DNA of 41,649 nucleotides from Micractinium sp. NFX-FRZ (Eukaryota; Chlorophyta; Trebouxiophyceae; Chlorellales; Chlorellaceae), in the NCBI GenBank assembly GCA_029339195.1, contig JAPTJF010000519.1, positions 1 through 41,649 on the forward strand, in the 5' to 3' direction. This document shows, piece by piece, positions 10,630-20,698 of this stretch. Numbering within the stretch: position 1 is the stretch's first letter; every line of letters begins with the position of its first letter. The notes beneath the pieces were generated by a model that worked only from the letters and a program-made list of their open reading frames with translations, was not told the origin of the DNA and made no database searches. The translations under genes were made by a program, and so were the position numbers.

Positions 10630-11761
10630 TCAGGCCACGTAACCGCTGGTCCAAGGCACCACGGAGCCTTTGGCATAGTAGGGAGGCTCCTGCCCCGCCT
10701 CCAGCCCCTCCACTGACTTGAGTGTGCATTGGCCCTGCAGGTGTGGCGGCGGGGGGCCAGATGCATGGTGGGCAGGTGAAGCGGCAGGCAGGTGCAGGCG
10801 CTGCCCCTAAGCCTCCTCAGTGTCATCATCCTCCCTCTCCTGTCTCACGAGTCCTGCTGGCTCCGTGGACTTGAAACGTAATGATGCTGTCTTTGATGCT
10901 GGGCTGCGCAAGTGAGTCTGAGGAGGGGACCGCCCAACCCCCAGCCAAGCATGTGCCCTCCACACTCCCCGTGTGCAGGCTGGCATCCCGGTGTCCCCCA
11001 GGAACCACCCGCTGAACTCCCTCCACGCTCCCCGTGCGCACCTGCGGGTAGATTGTGCCATAGCCGTTGTCGCTGTGGCAGGGGGAGCAGAACGATGGAT
11101 GGGGTATTGCCCGTCAGCAACGGGCGACGGCGGGCGGCGGAGCAAGCATGCCATTCCCCCTCCCAATGCAATCATCTGCTGCACATGCACAATCACCCAA
11201 TCACGTTCTGTACACCCAACTCACCAGCCTCCATCCTTTGGGCAGTACACAAACACTTGGCACCCGACGGTCTGCTTGCACTGCGTGCAGCAGCCGGCGA
11301 CGGTGGGCACACCTGTGGGGAGGCACCAGAACAAGAAAGCACCCTTCTGCTTCTGTGCCGCAGAAGCACTGCATGCTCTCAGTTGCGCCCGTATCGCTGT
11401 CTGCTGGAGTGCACGCCCTGTTTGCCTCTGCTGCCTCCACACCTTCCTCACCGCCCTGCCCGCCTCTACGCCCCTGCTCACCTGTGATGGTGCTCAGCAC
11501 GTCGCCCTCAGCATTGGCCTGAGGCACGAGCACGCACTGGCTGCCCCGGCCCGCGGGGGACGCTGGTGGCGTGGTCTGGGCAGCGGGTGCTGGTGGGGTG
11601 GTAGGCATTGGCGGGGTGGAAGGTGCTGGCGGGGTGGGCGCCGGTGGGGTGCTGCCGCCGCCGTCGCTGCCGCCACCATACGAGGTGGGTCGCTCAGCGC
11701 TGGCTGCCCAGACGCAGGCACCCAGCAGGCAGCAGAGGGCCAGGGCACGGCCAGGGGACAT
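10630..11761 (-). CDS. Small secreted Cys-rich protein, PAN/Apple-like (paralogue B)
   Basis: Four exons: 11761-11482, 11312-11225, 11072-11042, 10734-10630, giving 167 aa. Exons 2 and 3 have exactly the same lengths (88 and 31 nt) and phases as in paralogue A. A signal peptide (MSPGRALALCCLLGACVWAA) precedes a longer PPAPTPPAPSTPPMPTTPPA linker, likely a flexible or O-glycosylated spacer. The core keeps the cysteines: QCVLVPQANAEGDV, GCCTQCKQTVGCQVFVYC and GGCDNGYGTIYPQ, ending VVPWTSGYVA. The close match shows a local tandem duplication followed mainly by change in the linker. The gene lies upstream of paralogue A on the same strand. Extracellular role inferred. Ligand unknown. Confidence 0.82.
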
Positions 11762-12419
11762 CGAGGCTAGTCCGACTGATGCAACGCGGTTCGGCTGCAC
11801 CCCCTCCCCGGGCTGCTGCTCCACTGCGAACTTGAAGCCCAGGTTGCGTGTATTGGGCACGAGGGCATGCGTTGTTGCCAAGGTGTGACTTCTTGCCTAG
11901 CATGAAGGTGCCCGCCTACCTTCTTGCCTAAAATAGCGCCGCAGCGGCGCCGCCAGTTTAACCTTTCCCCCCCTCTGCCACTCTCTCTCGCTCTCCCTGA
12001 TGCAATGTCTTGGTTGTTCGCATCTTGGTTGTTCGCATGAATTGAAATCAATCGACAGGTTATGGCATAACATCCACGTGCATAAACACTAAGCGCGCTC
12101 AGCTCACACTGCGGCTCTCGTGTGTGGCGGCATGGCGTGTGCGCAACCGCCTCCCGCGCTCCGGCACGACCGCAAGCCGCGGCTGCCTCCCACCAATCAG
12201 AGCAGCAGCAGCCATGGCAGGCGAGCAGCAGCAGCAGCAGCAGCCATCAAAGCGCGTTCTCAGGCTCAGGCTGCGCCTCCACCGCTCCCAGCGGGCACAA
12301 AACAGCACACACTATGCCATGGCGTGGGGCCGAGCGGGCGGGCTGCTGCGCTGCCGCTCCGCTCCTCACACTGGGCCTCTCAATACAGACAAGGTAGCAA
12401 GTGGGCAGAGGTAGTTGGC
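11762..12419. other. Intergenic: secreted paralogue B 5' side, rhomboid-like gene 3' side
   Basis: No supported exon. A (CAG)n run lies near 12225-12242, and a short direct repeat CTTGGTTGTTCGCAT occurs twice near 12008-12038. Confidence 0.45.
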
Positions 12420-15400
12420 TCAGGCGCTGCGGCTCCACTGCTCGGGGCTCAGCTCAAACAGCTGCTGCTGCACGTCCGGGTCTGCCAGCTCAGCCGCCAG
12501 GTCAGCCTGTATCGCCGCCGCCAGGTACTCCAGCAGCTGCTGCAGCTCCTCCTCGTCCAGGCCTGCAAGCAAGCAGCGGGTCAATCGATTTGTTGACAGC
12601 GAGCAAGGGGTGGCTGGTACGACTTGCTGGGCAGTGAGCAAGGGGTAGCAAGGCGCATGCCTGGGCGGGAGAGGGGAGCTATCCACAGCACCTGCTGCAG
12701 CTCCTCTGATGCACAGTATATGGACAAGGCCAAACAGCCAAGTTGAAAGTGAGACGGTGCTTTTGGGCAGGCTTGTGCACGGCTGTGCAGATGGACCGCG
12801 ACTCCCCGCCTGAGACCAAGTTGTGAGCCACCCGCAAGATGCACAACTTCTAGAGCAATCGTAAGCAGACTGGCATATCATGGACTTCAATGCGCCCGCG
12901 TGTTGTGCACTTCCCGCAAGATGCACAGCTTCTAGAGCACTCCTCACCTGCTAGCCGCTCCATCAGTTCTGTCATTGGGTGCTGCAGGGAGTAGGAGGCC
13001 CAGAGGAGAAGGGAGGAGGCGAGGCCAATGGCGAGCCAGGTGGCGGGGGCGGTGCGCCGGTCGACAACCACCTCCAGCTCAGCTTCATCCTGTCGTGGGG
13101 GACGAGAGAGAGAAACAAGCAGAATGCAGTTTTGGGGTAATTAGAGCAGGCTTGAGACAAGTTCGGCACCACTGGCAGCTTGCTTGGGCAGGGAGGAGAA
13201 GTTTGGTGGGCGCCGCCACGTTGCTGCGCAGCCAGACGCCGCTGAAGGGAGCAGGCAAGCGCAGCCTCCCAAGGCGCAGGGGTCCCTGCTTAGCAAGCAC
13301 AGCTGGCGCCCCAGTCTACCACCTACCCCGCTGATCGTCATGCTGTTTTCGGCAATGTCCAGCTCTGCAGGGGGGCAGTGCGCAGGGAGAGCAGGGGGAG
13401 TGCACTGTGCGTAAGTGTGACTGTCGGTGGCAACCGCGGTGCATGCTGCCCGGAACAGTCCAAGCACCAAGTCGCTGTGTGTCCCCCCATTGTGGGGCAG
13501 GGAGGCAGCAGTTGGTGACAGGCAGGGGTCACGGCCCACCAACGCGCCAGCTGTGCAAGCTTACCGTGCAGGCAGCAACCGGCAGAGCCTGCCGGCCGCC
13601 CACCGGTGCGCGCAGCAGCGGCCGGCCTACCCCCCCATGCGCAGCCCACCCCGGCCCCTCCCCCGAGCCAGTGCACCCACGCACCTCTCAGGACCTCCAA
13701 GTTGGGTCCTGCCGCCCAGCCCAGGACAAAGGCCAACAGGACTGGGAGGCCGCACTCAAAGAGCAGCGGGGCGGGCAGCGCGGTGAGGGACACAGCCGCC
13801 AGGCCGCCGGCGGCGGCCAGGCAGGCGCCGCGCTGCTGCGCGCGCCCCAGCACGCGCCAGTTGCGAGCCGTGAAGGCCGCCAGCGAGGCGGCGCACCCCG
13901 CTAGGCCCACGTGGGGGCCGCACACTTGGACCGGGCCCAGCACAATGGAGACTGCGTCGTAGAGCAGCCAGGCGGTGGCTCCCGACAGAAAGAAGGAGGC
14001 GGTGAAGAGTGCGCCGCCCAGGCGGCGCTCGGCGTACGCGCCTGCTGTGGTCAGCGCAGCAGCGCTGGCCGCCGCCTCAACCCAGTCAAAGGGTTGTATG
14101 CTGGCTCCCAGCAGGCCCCAGCTGTCGCCGGCAAGGAAGAAGGCGGCGGTGTCTTGGTCCAGTGGCGGGGCCAGGCCCGTCAGGGTGGCCACACCCACGG
14201 CGGCCACGGCCGCTGCAAGCACGCGGCTGGCCTGGGGGGCAGACTCGGGGAGCTGAGGGATCACACCGTCGGCCAGCGAGGTGGGCGCCCCCACGTTGAG
14301 CTGCGGCAAGGGAAAGAGTGTGCGCGTGTGTGTGTGTGTGTGATACTTGTTGCGGATATAATCAAGCATGGTAAGCAAAGGAAAGCAGGTGGGCATGGGT
14401 GGGGCCCGGGCAGCGGGAAGCGGCGAGAGGATGGGGCAGGCAGGGGCGCGCCCCTCAGCCTGCTGGCCAGTCACATCGACCTGCCGGCGTGCCGGCCACC
14501 TCGCGTCTGCTGCAGCGACCAGCAGTCTTGTTCGGCACAGTGTCGCGTGACCGTAAAGGCGCCTGGAGGGCGCGCCCCTCGTTGCGGGGATCAACACACA
14601 CAGGCCTAGAACTCTTGTAAAACCAGCCCCTGACCTGCATGGGGTCTCTTGTGATGACCTCTGAGTCGAGATACGCGCCTCCCGATCCCGCCTGCGAGCC
14701 ACAGCCACGTCACAACATGGGAGGGGCGGGCACCGCACGGGGCAGCGCGGGCAGCAGCGGTGACGACGCGCGCTGAGGCGCAGGTCAGCAGGCAGGTCAT
14801 GCATGTCGGGAGGGCATCGCGTGTTGATATGTCCACATGTGGGCCAGGCCCCAGGCGGGCACCCCGCAGGCAGAGGGCATCAGGGCGGCAGGGCGCCGTG
14901 CGGGCAGCAGGCAGTGTCCGGCAGGAGATGAGAGGACAGCCGCCGAGCCAGGCTGGCGGGCAGCAGGCCCTTCACAGCACGGCCAAGCCTGGCGCTGAAG
15001 CTGCAGCAGGCCACCGCACACCTGCATGCCCTTGCGTCGCAGAGGGCCCTGGGCCGGCGTGGCTGCAGGAGGGGATAATCAGGCAGGCAGGGCAGGGCAG
15101 GTGCAGCAGAGGGTGTCAACCTCAAAGCTGCCTACGGCAAGCGGTGGCACCGGCGCCGGCGACGCACAGAGGGCCTTTTGCAGGCTGGCACACGGCCTCG
15201 GGCCAGCTCTCGCGTTGACCACCGCACCTGGACGGTCGAACCATGCGTAGCCCTCGCCCTCGCCCTGCTCTGCCGCGTCTGCGGCAGCGGGCGGCTGCGC
15301 CTGCGGCACCAGGCTGTCCAGGCTGCTTAGCGTCTGCCCAGCCACCCCATCAGCGCTGCGTGCCTCTTTTTCGCTGCGGGCAATGTGGGTGGGCCCCGCC

Positions 15401-15495
15401 CTGCGCCCTGCAAGCTGCAAGGCGGGGAAGCCAAGCCTGTGGGCCGCACAGCCGCCCACGCCGTGCTGAGCAGAAGCCATCAATTGCGCAGCCAT
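12420..15495 (-). CDS. Rhomboid-like polytopic membrane protein, probably plastid-targeted
   Basis: Six exons: 15495-15228, 15062-15022, 14300-13685, 13364-13327, 13089-12948, 12562-12420, giving 415 aa with all phases closing. The N-terminus (MAAQLMASAQHGVGG, few acidic residues, Arg/Ser-rich) resembles a chloroplast transit peptide. The central exon has several hydrophobic helices and the phrase ERRLGGALFTASFFLSG (about 194-210), which resembles the E-x2-LG...F...SG stretch of rhomboids. Where the GxSG catalytic serine would be, the protein reads GPHVGLAG (231-238), and no matching C-terminal catalytic His was found. A further helix (TWLAIGLASSLLLWASYSLQ) and an acidic tail (LDEEELQQLLEYLAAAIQAD) follow. 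It may be a non-protease rhomboid pseudoenzyme. The family call is by pattern and could be wrong, but the exon model is firm. Confidence 0.7.
12526..12715 (-). repeat. Echo of exon 6 start in the rhomboid-like gene
   Basis: Exon 6 codons for EEELQQLLEY (about 12526-12558) recur in intron 5 at about 12685-12715, where the frame reads SEELQQVLWI. The copy lacks a clear acceptor. Confidence 0.55.
14319..14343. repeat. (GT)n microsatellite
   Basis: A GT run on the plus strand lies in intron 2 of the rhomboid-like gene, about 20 nt upstream (in gene sense) of the acceptor of exon 3. On the gene strand it reads as a CA run. Confidence 0.8.
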
Positions 15496-15716
15496 GCTTG
15501 GACGGTGGAGAGGCAGGATCACGAACTTGGCACAACGCTGCTGTGCATGCTCTGCGTCACCACTGCTCGAGGGCACCTGCCGCAGCCCTGGCGTGAATTG
15601 CCAGGCATTCGACTGCACTGCTGGCCGACTGCATCGCATTTTCTTGGGCACCGGCTCTTGCACGGCTTGGTTGTACAGCAGGCCTCGGGCGCTTGCGGGC
15701 GGGTGCTGGCGGCGGG
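15496..15716. promoter_or_regulatory. Divergent promoter region, rhomboid-like gene / SnRK2-like kinase
   Basis: Only 221 bp separate the two proposed ATGs, which face away from each other, so this stretch should contain both core promoters and both 5' UTRs. I see no TATA box. The inference rests on gene placement. Confidence 0.45.
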
Positions 15717-18700
15717 ATGGACAAGCTCCTACACCCGGGGGGTGCCCCAGGGTGAGACCCGGCAGCCTCCTCGAGCCGGCACCCGGGCCACCACTCTGGC
15801 AACAGTGTGTCCCCTCGCTCAACCCGCCGTGCCCGGCCCTCTGCCTGCAGGGTGGAGCCGGAGCCCGAAATAAAGCAGCTGGGGCGCTACGTCCAGGTGA
15901 GCAGGGGCCGCCGCGGCGGGAGGCAGGCGTCGTCGCACTCTTGCCTGCACCACCCGCCGCCGCCGCGTGCCCGCTGCACCGCCTGGGGCCTGCGCCGCTC
16001 GTGCCCAACTCCATGCACCTGGCACACCCGCCCGCCGTTCCGTGCCGCTGCAGCTGGGCATCCTGGGCAGCGGCACGTACGGCCTGGTGATCCGGGCCCG
16101 CGACACCAGCGACCCCGATGCACAGGACGTGGCCATCAAGCTGCTTCCACGCGGCGGCTTTGTGAGTCGTTTTGCACTGGCACAGCACAGCCGCACTGGG
16201 GCCGCACGCTGCCTGCTCTCTGTGCTCGGCTGCCTGTGCCTACATTTGCATTTTATCAGCTCGATGGCGAGGTTACTAGTGCTGCCCAGCGGCAGCCTGG
16301 TCCACACCCCTGCTGCACACAGGGTGTCCTGCGGCCACCCCCCACCTGCCTTCTGCCCGTGCTCTCCCTATTCCGCCGACCCCACATTCGTTTTGGTGCT
16401 GTGCGGCGGTACAGGTGAAGGAGTACCGGCGGTACGTGATGCGTGAGGTGATGCACCATGGGGGCCTCAAGCACCCCTTCATCATTGACCTCAAGGTGGG
16501 CGGCAGCCTGGTGCCAGCAGCCCGCTTATGGCATGCGACTGCTTGTGTTGTGTCTGTATGTGTGGGGGGGTAAATGCCCCTGCCCTGATCATCGACACCA
16601 AGGTGGGGGGCCTGCAGGTTGGCAAGGTGGGGGGGCCTGCTGGTTGCGTGCAACTGTGTCCCGCTGCACTCTCTCGACCTCAAGGTCGGCGGCAGCCTGG
16701 CAGCCTGCTCATGGCGTGCAACTATGTGAGTGCTTGGGTGTGCATGTCTGTCTGTCTGTGTGTGTGTGTGTGTGGCCCTTCGTTCAACGCTGACAAGAGG
16801 GGGGTTGCCGGGTGTGTGTGGTGCTCTGCATGGGTGGGGCCTGCCGCGCTGCGTGCGGCGCAGGGTGCCGGAGGATGGGTGCCTGCAGCGCCCCTTCTCC
16901 CACCTCACAGCGGGCACCCAGTGCGCCAGCTGCTCTCCTGTGTGCGGGGCTCTTGAGCGGATGGCCAGCGCACAGCATCCGTGGCTGCATGCCGTGCATG
17001 CCATGCGCACGTGCCATGTCAGTGCATGCTTGTGCACATGCCGTGCATGCTGTGCGCACGTGCTGTGCTTGCCGTGGTGAGCGGCACACGTGCGCCGCTC
17101 ACCTGCCGCCGCTGCCCGCCCCACCCACCCTGCAGGAGGTGTTCCTCACGCCAGAGTACCTGGCCATTGTTATGGAGTTTGCGCAGGGGGGCAACGTGAG
17201 CTTTGGGGAGTGGGGCGGGTGGGGCGCAGCGGCGGGCTGCAGGGCGACGCGAGCAGCAGCAGCACGACAACATGCGTGCTGTGCCAGCCGTGGCGCAGGC
17301 CATGTTGCTGCTCGCATCGCAACCCTGCCCCGCGCCCCTCCTCCACCCGCTGTATGCCCACCCTGTGTCGCCGTCACACCCTGCCCGCCTCCCTCCCCTC
17401 CACCCATCGGTATGCCCACCCCGTGTCGCCGTCACACCCTGCCCGCCTCCCTCCCCTCAACCCATGTCGCCGTCACACCCTGCCCTCCCCTCCCCCTCCC
17501 CTCCCCCTCCCGCAGCTCCACCGCTTCCTGCGTGAGCGCTGCCTGCACAACCGGCTGACCGAGGACCAGGCTCGCTGGATCTTCCAGCAGATGATTGTGG
17601 GCCTCGACTTCTGCCACCGCATGGTGAGGGCAACAGGGGGAGGGAGGGCTCGCCACCCTGCACAGGCCGCATGGTGAGGGCAAGAGGGGGAGAGAGGCCT
17701 CGTCACCCTGCACAGGCTGCGGCAACATTTCGCCTTATAGCTGGACAGCCCGCTGGCAGCCCGCGCTTCTCCTCGCATACATCGCACACACCCTTCCTGC
17801 ATCCCACAACCTCTTCTTTGGGTTGGCCAACCACAGACTGAGGCTGGAGAGAGCCTGCCAGCCCCCCGCCTTGCTCCCCCTCTTACCAAACACACTCCCC
17901 CCTGCATCTCATGAATTTCACCCTCAGGGCGTGGCCAACCGCGACCTGAAGCTGGAGAACCTGCTGCTGGACCAGGACCAGGCCAGCGGCAACCCGCTGC
18001 TCAAAATCTGCGACTTTGGTGAGGGGGAGGGCCGTCCCTGCAGCTGAGGAGGGGCAGCTGAAGGGGGTGCTGCTGGGAGGCGGCATGTGGCCTAGGTGTT
18101 GAGGGGAACCGCGGAGAGGACAACGGGCTGCTGTGCAGGCGGGGGGGCTGCTGCGGGGCCGTGGGCTGGACCGCCTGAGCCCCACCTTCCCCTGCTCCCC
18201 CTGGCCACCCCTAACCCTCCCACCCCAACCTCCCCTCCATTGCTCCCCTCTCTTGCCACAGGCTACTCCAAGCACGACCTCAGCAGCACAGCCAACACGC
18301 GGCTCGGAACGCCCGTGTACATGGTGTGTGTGTGTGTCGAGAGGCGGGCGGCTGGGGGCGGGGCAGGGGGTGGGGTGGATGGGTGGGCGCTGGCGGTGTG
18401 GCAGGCTTGTGTGCAATGCGCCTGTGCCTGCGCGCTGCACTCCCGACTTGCGTTTTACAGAAAGAGAAACCATTACAATCTGAACGCCGGCAAGGCCCCA
18501 AGGTACCCACCTGTCGAGGCGTACTGCCAAGAACGCACTCACTGCGTCAACTGTCGTTGCGCCTCGATTCGTTTCCTCTCTCTTTCTACCTGTCCGATTG
18601 CAGGCCCCCGAGGTCATCTTCATCAACTCCAAGTACGATGCCAAGAAAGCGGATGTGTGGAGCTGCGGTGGGTGGGGGTTGGTAGCCTGTTGTGCCTTTG

Positions 18701-20698
18701 CTTGTTTGCCTGGTGAAGTACAAGGTGCGCCTGCGTCCCTGCTGGCCGCCACGCCTCCGCCCTCCCCACCCCGCTGCACGCCCGCCCACCTCCTCCAGCC
18801 CTTGCTGCACCGCTCGTACAACGAGGTGCACCCCACCCTCCGATGCCGGCCCCATTGGCACTACTCGGCCAACTTCCCTGTGCCTGAGCTGTGTACCGTC
18901 CACTGTGCGGCCCGTTCTTGCAGGCATCAGCCTGCACGCCATGTGCGCGCGGCTACTTCACCTAAAACGGGCCCATTTCAAACATTCTGACCTGACACAC
19001 AACCCACACAACCCAGCCAGCCCTGAGCTCACATTGCTTTGTGGTACTGCAGGCATCCATCCTGTACGCCGTGGTGTACGGCTACTAGCCCTTGAGCCCG
19101 CTGGCCGAACACCTGACCGCCGTACCGCTGCTGTACCGCTGCAGGCATCATCCTGTACGCCATGGTGTACGGCTACTACCCCTTCAACCCCGCCGACCCC
19201 AAGCTGCCCAAGAAGATGATGGAGGGGCAGATCAGCTACCCGCCCGGGGTGCCGGTGACCCACGAGTGCAAGGACATGATCCAGGGTGAGCGCACGGGGG
19301 GCAGGCAGGGGGCAGGCCTGGTGTGTGGGGCCTGGCGTGGGGCAGGGGGCAGGGGGCAGGCAGGGGGAGGCAGGGGGAGGCCTGGTGTGGGGCCTGGTGT
19401 GGGGCAGGGGTGAAGCCTTTCTTTCCACTGTGTAACCCTTGCTCAGGGTTTGTTAAGGGTGGGCAAGGCGGGTGATATGGGGGAGTGCGCGGTGGCACGA
19501 TGGGGGGCGAGGGGAGGGGGAGCCAGGCCTGGGGCGGGCACTCTGTAGCGGAAGGGCGGCGCCCCTGTGTGTGGGGGGGGTGAAGGGTGCAGTGCATGTA
19601 GGCTGTGCGGCGCACTGCATCTTCGTACAGCGCAGTGTGCCTCAGGCTCAAGCTCCCCGCTGCTCCCCCGCTCCCCCGCCCCTGCAGGCATGCTGAACCC
19701 CAACCCCGAGAAGCGCGTGGGGCTGGACGACATTTTCCAGCACGCATGGTTCCTCAAGGTGAGCCCCCCCGGCCCCCTCCCACCCTTTGCTGGGAAGAGT
19801 GTAGGCAGGGTTCGCCCTTGCTGCAGTTGCTGGAGACACCAGGGTCCATTGTAGATGGAGTGGCCCGTGGCGGGGGCCGCACTGGTGTTTCCCGGTGCGG
19901 GGGTGGGGCGCTGAGTTTGAACTGCACGACGCATCGTTATGGTGTGCAGCCCAGCCCGGCTTGGCATTGGTTTCCACACACTTTGCGACCTGCCACCCGC
20001 CACCTCTCCCCCGTTCGGCTGTGCCTGGGCGGAGGGGTGAGAAGTGCCTCTCACAGCATTGGGTGCGCTGGCTGCTCACTCAGACATCCTTTTTCTCTAT
20101 CAATCCACAGGACCTGCCCCCGGGCGCGCTGGGCATGAACGACTGGTACATGGACAATGCCGACAGCCTGCAGGACCGGCTGGAGCTGGTGCAGACCATT
20201 GTGGTGGGTGCTGGTTAGAGTGTTGATGTGGTTATGAAGCGTGTCGGCCTGTAGGGCAGTGGCGGTGGCGCTGGCATGCGGGACCGGCAGGGCCTGGTGC
20301 GGACCGATGTGGCGAGTGGAGGAGCTGGTGCACTGCGGTTTGACCTGGGTCTGCGCCGCTGTGTGCGGCAGGCAGCGTGCCACGGGGGCCTGCAGGATCG
20401 GCAGGCAAGAGCTGGTGCAGACAGCTGTGTGTGGAGCGTGTGAGTGCGTTGGTATGTGGCGGCGCAGGGTGGCGCCCCTGCATTCGAGCGTGGTGGTATG
20501 TTGTGGAAAGGCTGGGGCTACGCAGAGGGGAGGGCTGCAGGCGCAACCAAGCAGCAGGGTATGCCTCCGACGGTACCCTGCCCAAGGCCCCTCCGCCTGC
20601 CCCTCACCCGCCCCGCCCCGCCCTGCTCCCAATGCGTGCAGGAGACGGCGTCGGCGGCGGGGCACGAGGGGGAGCCCATGCTGCAGTGCTTCTTCTGA
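15717..20698 (+). CDS. SnRK2-like serine/threonine protein kinase
   Basis: Thirteen exons: 15717-15751, 15851-15896, 16054-16161, 16415-16495, 17136-17195, 17516-17623, 17928-18018, 18262-18323, 18604-18667, 19145-19285, 19688-19758, 20111-20203, 20642-20698, giving 338 aa with all phases closing. Motifs: Gly-loop LGSGTYGLV (32-39), VAIK (Lys56), EVFLTPEYLAIVMEFAQGGN as in plant SnRK2s, catalytic loop GVANRDLKLEN (Asp152), CDFGYSK (Asp175), activation segment NTRLGTPVYMAPEV, DVWSCGIILYAMVYGYYPF, and HAWFLKDLP closing the domain. The length and the YSK/GTP/WFLK.LP signature fit SnRK2. The C-terminal tail is short (ETASAAGHEGEPMLQCFF) and lacks the acidic ABA box. Asn150 replaces the usual His of HRD. 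SnRK2s act in osmotic or nutrient stress signalling. The 35-nt first exon is the least secure part. Confidence 0.9.
16481..16775 (+). repeat. Echoes of kinase exon 4 donor junction
   Basis: The exon 4 end (ATCATTGACCTCAAGGTGGG, 16481-16500) recurs in intron 4 at about 16588-16610 (ATCATCGACACCAAGGTGGG) and 16673-16700 (CTCGACCTCAAGGTCGGCGG). Flanking text such as GGCAGCCTGG and the TGTGTCTGT or TGTCTGTCTG run is copied too. Confidence 0.8.
17621..17723 (+). repeat. Tandem echo of kinase exon 6 donor junction
   Basis: A unit of about 50 bp starts at the last exon codons plus donor (CGCATGGTGAGGGCAA) and ends CACCCTGCACAG. It is repeated once immediately downstream (17671 onward) with few changes, so the intron has two near-identical donor sites. 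Confidence 0.85.
17820..17965 (+). repeat. Echo of kinase exon 7 (catalytic loop)
   Basis: The catalytic-loop exon start GTGGCCAACCGCGACCTGAA (from 17930) has a decayed copy about 110 bp upstream in the intron at 17820-17860 (TTGGCCAACCACAGACTGAG, then GCTGGAGAG). The preceding pyrimidine/ACACAC tract is also similar. Confidence 0.75.
18915..19190 (+). repeat. Two echoes of kinase exon 10 start
   Basis: Real exon 10 begins after CTGCAG at 19145 (GCATCATCCTGTACGCCATG). A close copy lies at about 19047-19105 with one inserted base and a TAG in place of Tyr-Pro. A more decayed copy lies at about 18917-18962. Both keep the TGCAG acceptor. Confidence 0.9.
20168..20433 (+). repeat. Two echoes of kinase exon 12 end
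   Basis: The exon 12 end (GCAGGACCGGCTGGAGCTGG, then TGCAGACCATTGTGG) recurs in intron 12 at about 20279-20317 and, more clearly, at 20388-20433 (GCCTGCAGGATCGGCAGGC, then GAGCTGGTGCAGAC). Confidence 0.8.

Noticed and set aside
13911..14609. 232-residue plus-strand ORF
   Set aside because: Antisense to the membrane-helix exon of the rhomboid-like gene, which has coherent hydrophobic segments on the minus strand.
15079..16188. Single 369-residue minus-strand ORF
   Set aside because: Only 15495-15228 is coding (exon 1 of the rhomboid-like gene). The rest lies antisense to kinase exons or in an intron and has no family features.
16850..16925. Fourth echo of kinase exon 4 (GATGGGTGCCTGCAGCGCCC)
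   Set aside because: The resemblance is weak (roughly two thirds by eye) and could be compositional. Alignment statistics are needed.
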